Part shown: one piece after another, positions 52,261-60,100 of the stretch
Layout of the letters: every line of letters starts with the position of its first letter
How positions within the stretch are numbered: the first letter of the stretch is position 1
Assembly: GCF_030973515.1 (NCBI RefSeq)
Contig: NZ_JARGZA010000007.1
Location: 1 to 64,000, forward strand
Reading direction: 5' to 3'
Length of the DNA: 64,000 nt
Source of the DNA: Jannaschia maritima
GTDB lineage: Bacteria; Pseudomonadota; Alphaproteobacteria; Rhodobacterales; Rhodobacteraceae
Translations under genes and position numbers: made by a program
Notes under the pieces: generated by a model
Told to the model about the DNA's origin: nothing
Databases searched by the model: none
What the model saw: the letters and a program-made list of their open reading frames with translations, nothing else

Positions 52261-52286
52261 GGAACACAACACGACGGGGGATAGTT
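52261..52286 (+). promoter_or_regulatory. Candidate EcfG-type promoter of phyR, interleaved with that of nepR
   Basis: Plus strand: GGAAC (52261-52265), 17-base spacer, AGTT (52283-52286). The -35 is perfect, the -10 has one mismatch. It faces and overlaps the nepR promoter, so the two cannot be occupied at once. Confidence 0.45.
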
Positions 52287-52292
52287 GGTTCC
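52268..52292 (-). promoter_or_regulatory. EcfG-type promoter of nepR-ecfG operon
   Basis: Minus strand: GGAAC (52292-52288), 16-base spacer, TGTT (52271-52268). This agrees with EcfG promoters and implies autoregulation. The start point would fall near 52260, about 45 bases before the nepR ATG. Confidence 0.6.
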
Positions 52293-52324
52293 GCGCACAA
52301 CCTTGAGACGGACAGACACATTCG

Positions 52325-53116
52325 ATGGATACCACCGCGGAGATCAGCCAAGCGCTGCCTTATCTGCGCCGATACGCGCGCGCGCTCACCGGGGCGCAAT
52401 CGAGCGGGGACAACTATGCCGCCGCGACCTTGGAGGCGATCCTCGCGGACCGCACCCTGCTTGGCGAAACCGGTTCGACGAAGACGGATCTCTTCCGCAC
52501 GTTCCACGGCATCTGGTCCACATCCGGGGCACAGATCGAAGTGCAGGAGGACGATGCCCCCCGCAAGGCGGCCCAACGCCACCTTTCCCGGCTGACGCCC
52601 AACACGCGCGAGGCGTTGCTGCTGCACACCGTCGAGGAGTTCAGCTACACCGACATCTCGAAGATCATGTCCATCGCCCAGACGGAGGCCGAGGAACTCG
52701 TCGATCTCGCACGCCGCGAGATGGCGGACGCCGTATCCGGACGCGTGATGATCATTGAGGACGAGTCGATCATCGCCATGGACCTGGAAGCCCTGGTGGT
52801 CGAGATGGGGCACCGGGTCACCGGCGTCGCACGGACCCATCGCGAGGCGGTCGCGCTCGCCGGCGAGGAGATGCCCGACCTCATCCTGGCGGACATCCAA
52901 CTGGCGGACAATTCCAGCGGCATCGAAGCCGTGAACGAGGTCATGGGCGATCTGGGCACCTGCCCGGTGATCTTCATCACCGCGTTCCCCGAACGCCTGC
53001 TGTCGGGCGAGCGGAAGGAGCCCGCGTTCCTGATCGCCAAGCCCTACACGCAGGAACAGGTTCGTTCCGCCGTCAGCCAGGCCATGTTCTTCGCGTCCAC
53101 CGAGACCCTCAACTGA
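52325..53116 (+). CDS. phyR: Stress response regulator PhyR, 263 aa
   Basis: Residues 1-135 form a sigma-factor-like domain mimicking EcfG regions 2 and 4 (LPYLRRYARALTGAQSSGDNYAA; LTPNTREALLLHTVEEFSYTDISKIM). Residues 140-258 form a receiver domain with E145/D146, phospho-acceptor D190 in LADIQL, and the IAKPY lysine. Phosphorylation exposes the sigma-like part, which binds NepR and frees EcfG. Divergent from nepR. Confidence 0.95.
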   Translation: MDTTAEISQALPYLRRYARALTGAQSSGDNYAAATLEAILADRTLLGETGSTKTDLFRTFHGIWSTSGAQIEVQEDDAPRKAAQRHLSRLTPNTREALLLHTVEEFSYTDISKIMSIAQTEAEELVDLARREMADAVSGRVMIIEDESIIAMDLEALVVEMGHRVTGVARTHREAVALAGEEMPDLILADIQLADNSSGIEAVNEVMGDLGTCPVIFITAFPERLLSGERKEPAFLIAKPYTQEQVRSAVSQAMFFASTETLN

Positions 53117-53239
53117 CGGGACGCGGTCGGACTTCGGCACGCCGGGTTCCGCCACGGCGACCGAAGCCCTCCCCTGCACCGGCGTTGGGGAACCACCGCC
53201 GGGAGGTCCGGGCAGCCATGGGGCCGACCCTTTTCCTCG

Positions 53240-53264
53240 GGCCGACCTAGGGCTAGGTCTGGCC
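53240..53264. repeat. Imperfect inverted repeat between phyR and crp/fnr-type gene
   Basis: GGCCGACCTAG (53240-53250), two-base gap, CTAGGTCTGGCC (53253-53264): 11 pairs with one bulged base. It could be the phyR terminator, or an operator for the regulator gene that begins 64 bases further on. The surrounding gap 53117-53327 holds no gene. Confidence 0.5.
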
Positions 53265-53327
53265 GCACGCATTTAACTGCGACGTATGCGGACGTTACGG
53301 AACGCACGACGGGAGCGACGAACGGCG

Positions 53328-54056
53328 ATGGTCACACGCTGCGATGCCTGCCCCCTTCGGAAGCGAGACCTCTTCGTGGGCATGTCGGACGACGAGGTGC
53401 GTCAGACCCAGCGATTCAAGGTGGGTGAACTGACGGTCGAAGCCGGCACGCCGATCCTGACCGAGGGGGCCCATTCGGCACAGCTCTTCACCGTGCTGTC
53501 GGGCCTGGGTCTGCGCTACAGCACCTTGGAGAATGGGCGGCGCCAGGTCCTGTCGTTCGTTTTCCCCGGCGATCTGATCGGCCTGCAGGGCGCCGTGATG
53601 GCCGAGATGACCCATACCGTGGAGGCGCGGTCCCGCATGCGCCTTTGCGTCTTCGATCGCGCCGCCCTGTGGAACTTCTTGAAGCACGCGCCGAGCCGGG
53701 CCTACGACCTGACGTGGATCGCGGCCACGGAGGAGCACTTCCTCGGCGAAGCTCTGACGACGGTCGGACAGCGCACCGCGGAGGAGGCGGTCGCCTGGGC
53801 GCTGGTCAAGGTCTGGAAGCGCGCGCGCGCCCTGCTTCTCATCGACGGAAGCGCGATGAACCTGCCGTTCAAGCAGCAGGATCTGGCCGATGCGCTGGGC
53901 CTTTCCCTCGTTCACACCAACAAGACCCTGGCGAAGTTCCGCGAACGCCAGATCGCCACCTGGCGGGACGGACAACTCAGCGTCACGGACCTGGACACGC
54001 TCGCGGCCATCGGAATGGTCGGGACGGATGACCCGCCCCCGCGACCGTTGTTGTGA
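53328..54056 (+). CDS. Crp/Fnr-family transcriptional regulator, 242 aa
   Basis: N-terminal cyclic-nucleotide-binding-type beta-roll (residues 20-135) and C-terminal helix-turn-helix (FKQQDLADALGLSLVHTNKTLAKFRER, about 180-206). Starts MVTRCDACPLRK; the CxxC pair resembles part of the FNR cluster, but the other cysteines needed for a 4Fe-4S site are absent, so oxygen sensing by a full cluster is unlikely. I prefer ATG 53328, which begins the conserved start, over an in-frame ATG at 53286. Convergent with the DUF2945/FNT pair. Confidence 0.9.
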   Translation: MVTRCDACPLRKRDLFVGMSDDEVRQTQRFKVGELTVEAGTPILTEGAHSAQLFTVLSGLGLRYSTLENGRRQVLSFVFPGDLIGLQGAVMAEMTHTVEARSRMRLCVFDRAALWNFLKHAPSRAYDLTWIAATEEHFLGEALTTVGQRTAEEAVAWALVKVWKRARALLLIDGSAMNLPFKQQDLADALGLSLVHTNKTLAKFRERQIATWRDGQLSVTDLDTLAAIGMVGTDDPPPRPLL

Positions 54057-54076
54057 CCAAGGGTCGGGTGCTACGC

Positions 54077-54100
54077 CCTGGGACGGAAGGTCCGTCCAGG
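54077..54100. terminator. Bidirectional hairpin between convergent genes
   Basis: CCTGGGACGG (54077-54086), loop aaggt, CCGTCCAGG (54092-54100), a nine-pair stem with one bulge. It lies midway between the Crp/Fnr stop and the DUF2945 stop. A T-rich run (tttcttcttc, 54111-54120) follows on the plus side. Confidence 0.6.
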
Positions 54101-54107
54101 CGGGGTC

Positions 54108-54320
54108 CTATTTCTTCTTCAACTCCGACTCGGATTTCAGGACACGGTCGCCGTCGTCCTGCTCGATCATGAAGGCCGGCTCGTCGTCGGACGCATCGCG
54201 CGTCACCTCGTTGCCCTTGATCGTGCGGGTCACCTTGTCCGTGAAACGCTCCGTCACCTTGCCCGATCCGGTGCCGTTGCCCCAGTTCCATTCGACCGTG
54301 TCGCCCTTTTGGATACCCAT
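54108..54320 (-). CDS. DUF2945 (hypervirulence-associated TUDOR-domain) protein, 70 aa
   Basis: Small, SH3/TUDOR-like beta protein beginning MGIQKGDTVEWNWGNGTGSGKV, the DUF2945 hallmark, and ending in a basic tail (SELKKK). Function unknown; homologues occur in stress-induced sets. It starts 6 bases after the stop of the formate/nitrite-family transporter gene and so belongs to its operon, under the EcfG-type promoter at 55246-55271. Confidence 0.87.
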   Translation of the reverse strand: MGIQKGDTVEWNWGNGTGSGKVTERFTDKVTRTIKGNEVTRDASDDEPAFMIEQDDGDRVLKSESELKKK

Positions 54321-54326
54321 CGTCGT

Positions 54327-55214
54327 TCAGCCTTTCCTGTAGAGGGGGCGGCGGTGCATCTCGTCCTTCACCTGACCATGCGCCAACAGCGAGAAGATCG
54401 CCGTGCCGCCCACGATGTTCCCGGCCAGCACCGGGAGGAAGAAGGTCAGGAGACCTTCCACGAATCCTGTATGCCCCCGCCAGACCAACCAGCCCCATTC
54501 GACCGAACCGGCGACGACATGGGTGAAGTCACCGGCCGCGATCAACCACGTGAAGGTCAGGATGATGGCGAACTTCCCCGAGTTGCGCTGCGGCAGCATC
54601 CAGACCAACGCGGCCACGAGCACGCCCGCGGGGATGGCCCGGAAGAAGGCCTCGCCCGGGGGGAACCCGGTGGCATGGACCGACAGGCTGTCGATGGCCG
54701 GATGGAACACGGGATCGATCGCCGGCGTCAGCGCGAACAGGGCGGCGATGGCGAAGCATCCCACGACGTTCGCCGCGAGCACGATGCCCCACAGGCGCAG
54801 CATCCGCATGACGATGCCGCGCGACGGCTCGGCGATGACCGGCAGGACGGTGGTGATGGTGTTCTCGGTGAACAGCTGCATCCGCCCCAGGATCACGATC
54901 AGGAATCCCAGCGAATAGCCCAGGTTCTCCACCAGGTACGACCATCCGGCATCGGGCAGGTATGTGCGGAACACCGCTTCGCCCAGGACGGACATGGAGA
55001 TCATCATGCCCGCCGCGATGCCGGAATAGACCAAGCTCCGCAGGGGGCGGGTCATCTCCTCCTCGCCATCACGGCGCACGACCTCGTAGAGGAGCTTCGG
55101 TGCCAGCTTGGCGGCATCCTCTATCGCCTGCTCCTCGACCTCCGCATGGGCGTCCTCGGCGCGCTCCGCCTCCGCACGCGCGGCGTCGACGGCGTACCCG
55201 GTCGTCATCGTCAT
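54327..55214 (-). CDS. Formate/nitrite transporter (FNT)-family membrane protein, 295 aa
   Basis: An acidic cytoplasmic N-terminus (about 55 residues) precedes six hydrophobic segments, starting LVYSGIAAGMMISMSVLGE. FNT features: LGYSLGFLIVILGRMQLFTENTITTVLPV, NVVGCFAIA, and GNIVGGTAIFSLLAHGQV at the end. The long acidic N-terminus places it in the YfdC-like group, not FocA. Two ATGs (55214, 55208) are possible. It is preceded by a near-perfect EcfG promoter, so is probably stress-induced. Transported anion unknown. Confidence 0.88.
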   Translation of the reverse strand: MTMTTGYAVDAARAEAERAEDAHAEVEEQAIEDAAKLAPKLLYEVVRRDGEEEMTRPLRSLVYSGIAAGMMISMSVLGEAVFRTYLPDAGWSYLVENLGYSLGFLIVILGRMQLFTENTITTVLPVIAEPSRGIVMRMLRLWGIVLAANVVGCFAIAALFALTPAIDPVFHPAIDSLSVHATGFPPGEAFFRAIPAGVLVAALVWMLPQRNSGKFAIILTFTWLIAAGDFTHVVAGSVEWGWLVWRGHTGFVEGLLTFFLPVLAGNIVGGTAIFSLLAHGQVKDEMHRRPLYRKG

Positions 55215-55245
55215 GCAGCTGGCCCCCGGTGGTATGCAGGATCAC

Positions 55246-55271
55246 AACGACACCCGGCGCCGTCCCGTTCC
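55246..55271 (-). promoter_or_regulatory. Strong EcfG-type promoter of FNT-DUF2945 operon
   Basis: Minus strand: GGAAC (55271-55267), exactly 17 bases, CGTT (55249-55246), followed by G. It fully matches the EcfG consensus and ends 31 bases before the first ATG at 55214. It lies between this gene and the oppositely directed tamA. Confidence 0.7.
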
Positions 55272-55349
55272 GCCGCGACCGCGATCGCCTGGCCCCGGCG
55301 CGTAAAATCGGTTTGCCTCCCCCCGCATCGTCGTTAACTGGTGGGAACG

Positions 55350-57194
55350 ATGGACAATCGCGCGTTGCACCCCGTTTCCACCACCCCCGCCCAGCGGGGG
55401 GCCCGCGCCCGATTGCACCGATCGGCCGCTGCGGTTGCCCTTTGGCTGCTCGTTCCGGTCGCGGCGGACGCGGCGCAGTTGCAGTTGCGCCTGGGTGGGG
55501 ACGACGATCTGCGCGACGGCCTGCGGGCCGCGTCGCTGCTCGAGCAAACGATCGACGAGGATCCGAACGCTCCCCGCCGCGACATCGTGGCTGCGGCGCA
55601 GGCCGATTACCGCCGTCTGCTGGCCGCCTCGTTCGAGGCCGGGCATTTCGGACCCGTCATCTCGATCCTCGTCGACGGCGTAGAGGCGGCGGCCCTCCCC
55701 GCCATCGGGTCCGACGCGCCGGTGGGCACCGTCGTCGTGTCCGTGGACCCGGGGCCGCGCTACCTGTTCGGACAGGCCCAGATCGGGCCGGTTCCGCCGG
55801 GGACCGAGCTGCCGCCCGGCTTCGCCGTGGGGGAGCCCGCGGGCACCGACGTCCTCCGGGACGCGACGGCGGCGGGCATCGATGCCTGGCGTGGCGACGG
55901 CCACGCGAAGGCCGAACTGGCGTCGCAGGATATCGTGGCGGACCATGCGGTGGACCGGGTCAACGTGGCATTGCGCCTGAACCCGGGTCCGCAGCTGCGC
56001 TATGGCGGCCTGGGGGTGGACGGGAACGAGGCGGTGCTCGAACGTCAGATACGCCGCATCGTCGACCTGCGCCCCGGCCAGGTCTTCGACCCCGAGGAGA
56101 TCCGACAGGCCGCGCGGCGGCTACAGCGCACGAACGCCTTCCGGTCCGTGACCATCACGGAGGCCGAGGAGGCGAACCCCGATGGGACGCTGGACATGCA
56201 GGTCGACGTCATCGAACGACTGCCCCGCCGGTTCGGATTCGGCGCGGAGGTCGGATCGACCGAAGGTTTGGCACTGTCGGCGTTCTGGCTGCACCGCAAC
56301 CTGACCGGCTATGCCGACAACTTCCGGGTCGAGGGCGAGGTTTCGGGCATCGGCGGGGATTCGGGGGGCGCCGATTACCGCATCGGCGTCGACTATGTCC
56401 GCCCAGCCACGTTCAACAGCGAGACGGACCTGCTGCTCGGCGCCGAGTTGGAGCGCCTCGATCAGCCGGACTTCACGTCGGACCGGTTCGAGGCCACCGC
56501 CGCCGCGCGGCGCATCGTCAGCGACGAGTTCCAGTACCAGTACGGCGTCTCCTACTCCTACTCCCGCACGGAGGACGCGTTCGGCCGGCGCGACTTCTCG
56601 ATCCTGTCGCTGCCCCTTGCGGCGCAATACGACCGTCGGGACGATCCGTTGAACCCTGCCGACGGATATTACGTCGAGATGGGATTGGAGCCCTTCCAGG
56701 GGTTCGAGACGGCAGGGACGGGTGCGCGCTATTCGGCGGACCTGCGAGGCTATCAGGGGTTCGGTGCCGAACGCGGCACCGTGATCGCCGCACGCCTTCA
56801 ACTGGGCGCGGTGTTCGGCCCCGATCTACAGGACATTCCCCCGGAATGGCTGTTCTTCTCCGGCGGCGGGGGCACCGTGCGCGGGCAGCCGTTCCAGGAT
56901 CTCGCCATCGTTCAGCCGAACGATCGGCGCACCGGCGGACGCTCGTTCCTGGGCCTTTCGGGCGAGTTGCGGCAATCCGTCACCGAACGGATCGGCCTCG
57001 TCGGTTTCGTGGATGCCGGCTGGATCAGCGCTGACGTCGACTTCACGGGCGGCACGGACCATGTCGGCGCGGGCGTGGGCGTGCGTTACGACACGGGCAT
57101 CGGCCCCATACGGGTGGATCTCGGCGTTCCCGTCAGCGGCCCGAGCGACAACGACGGCGTCGAGATCTACATCGGCATCGGGCAGGCGTTCTGA
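55350..57194 (+). CDS. tamA: TamA/BamA-superfamily outer-membrane protein, 614 aa
   Basis: N-terminal signal with hydrophobic core AAVALWLLVPVAADA. Three POTRA-like domains at about residues 50-270, the last containing RLQRTNAFRSVTI. A C-terminal 16-strand barrel domain follows (bacterial surface antigen): RLPRRFGFGAEVGSTEG, the barrel-lid VRGQPF motif near residue 510, GLVGFVDAGW and final strand ending GIGQAF with C-terminal Phe. TamA works with TamB in outer-membrane assembly or lipid transport. ATG at 55350 is preferred over GTG three codons upstream. Stop overlaps tamB. Confidence 0.92.
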   Translation: MDNRALHPVSTTPAQRGARARLHRSAAAVALWLLVPVAADAAQLQLRLGGDDDLRDGLRAASLLEQTIDEDPNAPRRDIVAAAQADYRRLLAASFEAGHFGPVISILVDGVEAAALPAIGSDAPVGTVVVSVDPGPRYLFGQAQIGPVPPGTELPPGFAVGEPAGTDVLRDATAAGIDAWRGDGHAKAELASQDIVADHAVDRVNVALRLNPGPQLRYGGLGVDGNEAVLERQIRRIVDLRPGQVFDPEEIRQAARRLQRTNAFRSVTITEAEEANPDGTLDMQVDVIERLPRRFGFGAEVGSTEGLALSAFWLHRNLTGYADNFRVEGEVSGIGGDSGGADYRIGVDYVRPATFNSETDLLLGAELERLDQPDFTSDRFEATAAARRIVSDEFQYQYGVSYSYSRTEDAFGRRDFSILSLPLAAQYDRRDDPLNPADGYYVEMGLEPFQGFETAGTGARYSADLRGYQGFGAERGTVIAARLQLGAVFGPDLQDIPPEWLFFSGGGGTVRGQPFQDLAIVQPNDRRTGGRSFLGLSGELRQSVTERIGLVGFVDAGWISADVDFTGGTDHVGAGVGVRYDTGIGPIRVDLGVPVSGPSDNDGVEIYIGIGQAF

Positions 57195-60100
57195 TGCGGG
57201 GTCCCGTCGCATTCGCCACTGCCGCACTGCTGGCCGTACCGGTCTGGGCACAGGACGACCGCGATCCCGGCTTCCTGGCCGGCCTGATCGAGGAGCAGTT
57301 GAACAGCCCCGGTCTGAACGTGCAGATCGACGGGTTCGACGGAGCCCTATCGTCGACCGCGTCGGTCGAGGAACTGCGCATCGCCGACGACGAGGGCACA
57401 TGGCTGGTCATGCAGGACGTCGTCCTGGACTGGAACCGGTCCGCCCTGCTGCGCGGACGCCTGGAGGTCGAGGAGCTGTCAGCCCAGACCATCCGTCTGG
57501 AACGTCTTCCCCTGCCGGCGGAAGGGGTCGAACCCCCCGCCGCCGCGGCCACGGGATTCAGCCTGCCGGAGCTTCCCGTCTCGATCGACGTCGAAGCGTT
57601 GCGAGCCGAACGCATCGAATTGGGCCAGACCGTCCTGGGTCAGGAGGTCGCGCTGTCGCTCGCCGCGTCGGCGCGGCTGGCCGACGGATCGGGGGCCGCG
57701 ACGATCGAGGCACAGCGTCTGGATGGCGTGGGCACCTTCTCGATAGCCGCGAGCTATGATGCGGAGACACAGGCCCTGGCCATCGACCTGGACGTCCGGG
57801 AAGCGGAAGGCGGCATCGCGGCCACGTTGCTGAACCTGCCGGGCGCACCCGCCATCGAACTGACCGTCGCGGGCGAGGGTCCGCTGGATGCCTTCGCCGC
57901 CGACATCGCGCTGGCCTCCGACGGGGTTCCGCGACTGGACGGGCGCGTCGCGCTGAACGGGACCGACGAGGGGCGCCGCTTCGACGTCGATCTGGGCGGC
58001 GACGTGACGGCCCTGTTCGCGCCACGGTACCAATCGTTCTTCGGCGACGACGTGCGTTTGGTTGCCAATGGGCTGCAGGGGAACGACGGGCGGATCGTGC
58101 TGGACGACCTCGATCTGACGACCCGTGCGCTGGTCTTGCGGGGCGAGGTGCGCCTCGGCCCCGATGGTTGGCCGGAACTTCTCGACGTCACCGGGCGCCT
58201 GGCTTCCGCCAATGGCAGCCCCGTGCTCCTGCCGCTGGAGGCGCGGACCGAGCTGGCCTCGGCCGACTTCGCCCTGACCTACGATCCGGCGGCGTCGGAC
58301 AACTGGCTCCTGTCCCTGGAGGCGGCGGGTCTGGATACCGATCAGGTGAACCTCGCCCGCGCGACCCTGACCGCGGACGGCGTCATCGCCCGCGACGGCG
58401 GCACCGTGCAGGCCGCGACCGCGGTGATCCGAGGGGCGTTGGAAGGGTTATCCTTCGCCGATCAGCGCACGGCGGGCGCGGTGGGCGACCGCGTGGATCT
58501 GTCCGCGGACGTCGACTGGCGGCAAGGCGGACCCGTCACGCTGTCGGGGTTGACGGTCGCCGGTGCGGGATACGGTTTGGACGGCGACGTCGTGGTCGAC
58601 GTCACCGCCGAGACGGGCTTGCCCATCGAGTTGGACCTGTCCGCTTCCGCTGAGCGCCTGGCGCAATTCGCGGCCTTGGCGGGGCTGGATCTGAGCGGCG
58701 CGGCGCAGGCACAGGTGAATGGCACCTACGACCCCATCGGGGCGACGTTCGATCTGGAACTGTCGGCCGCGACCGACGACTTGGGCCTGGGCATCGCGCA
58801 GGTGGATCCGCTCCTGGCCGGGCGCACCACGGTGGCCGGCAACGCGCGCCGCACGACGGAGGGGTCGTTCCTCGACGGGTTCCGTATCGAGAACGAGCAG
58901 ATGCGCGCCGCCGCCGACGTCGCCATCTTCGGCGAGGACGCGGTTCGGGAAGACGGTCGCACCGGGCAGGCCGTGATCCAGGCACGGATCTTCGACGGAA
59001 CCCTGATCGACCCGCGCCTGGACGGCGAGATCGCGCTGGACGCGGACGTGGCGCAGGACTCCGCAGGCGTCTGGGCGGGCGACGTGGCCTTGACCGCGCC
59101 CGAAGGCGTGGCCGTCACCGCGCAGGGCACGCTGACGGGCGACGCGCCCGATGTGACGTTCGACGCTACCGTGCCCCGCATCGCGGCCTTCGTTCCCGAC
59201 ATCCCCGGTGGCGCGCGATTGTCGGGACGCGCGTTCCAGCGCGACGGAGTCTGGAACGTGGCGACCGACGTCGCGGGCCCCTGGGACCTTACTGCGCGGA
59301 TCGAAGGGCCGGTGACGGGCGACGCCCCGCGGATCGCCTTCGCCGCCGAATTGCCCGACCTGTCAGCCCCCGTACCCGCCACGGCCGACATCGCTGCGCT
59401 GCAGGGCGGCGTTCGGTTGGACGGCACCTTGTCGCAGGCCGACGGGGTGTGGTCCGTCGATACGGTCATGGCGACCGAAACCGGCATCGTCGCGCAAACG
59501 GAAGGCGTCGTCCTGGGTGCCCCCCTGGATCTGGCCGTCGCGGCCGACGTCCCCGCGCTGGAAGGCTTCGCCGATGCCCTGCGCGACATTCCGCCCCTGA
59601 CGGGTGCCGCCAACCTGACGGGCCGCGTCACCCAGCCCGACGACGCCATCGTCGTCGACCTGTCGCTGCGGACAGCTTCCGGCATCACCGCTGCCGTGGA
59701 CGGTCCGGTCACGGGCTCCACGCCGAGGGTCGCGATCGACGCGCAGGTGCCGGAGGTGCGGGACTTCATCCGTATCTACGTCCCCGCGCTCGAATCGATC
59801 GAAGCGCTGCAGGGCCCCGCCATCTTGGAGGCCGTGGTCGAACGGACGGATGGCGCGTGGACCGCCGACGCCAGCGTCGATGGACCGGCGGGGCTGACCG
59901 CCCGCGCCCGTGGCGACCTGACCGGCGACGACGCTCTGGACCTTGCGCTGGCCGTCACCGTCGCCGACCTGGCCGCGTTCGCCGACCTCGCCCCCGGGGT
60001 CGAGGGGCTGAACGGCGCGCTTTCCATCGACGGCCGGTTGGAGAACACCGAGGCCGGGTTCGCGCTGGTCGCCGACGCCCGCGGTCCCCAAGCGGTCCGC

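Noticed and set aside
53299-53320. EcfG promoter before the Crp/Fnr gene (GGAAC at 53299)
   Set aside because: No CGTT-like -10 occurs at 16 or 17 bases; AACG is present in the wrong sense.
53328-54056. True oxygen-sensing FNR with 4Fe-4S cluster
   Set aside because: Only one CxxC pair and one isolated cysteine are visible; the four-cysteine pattern is absent.
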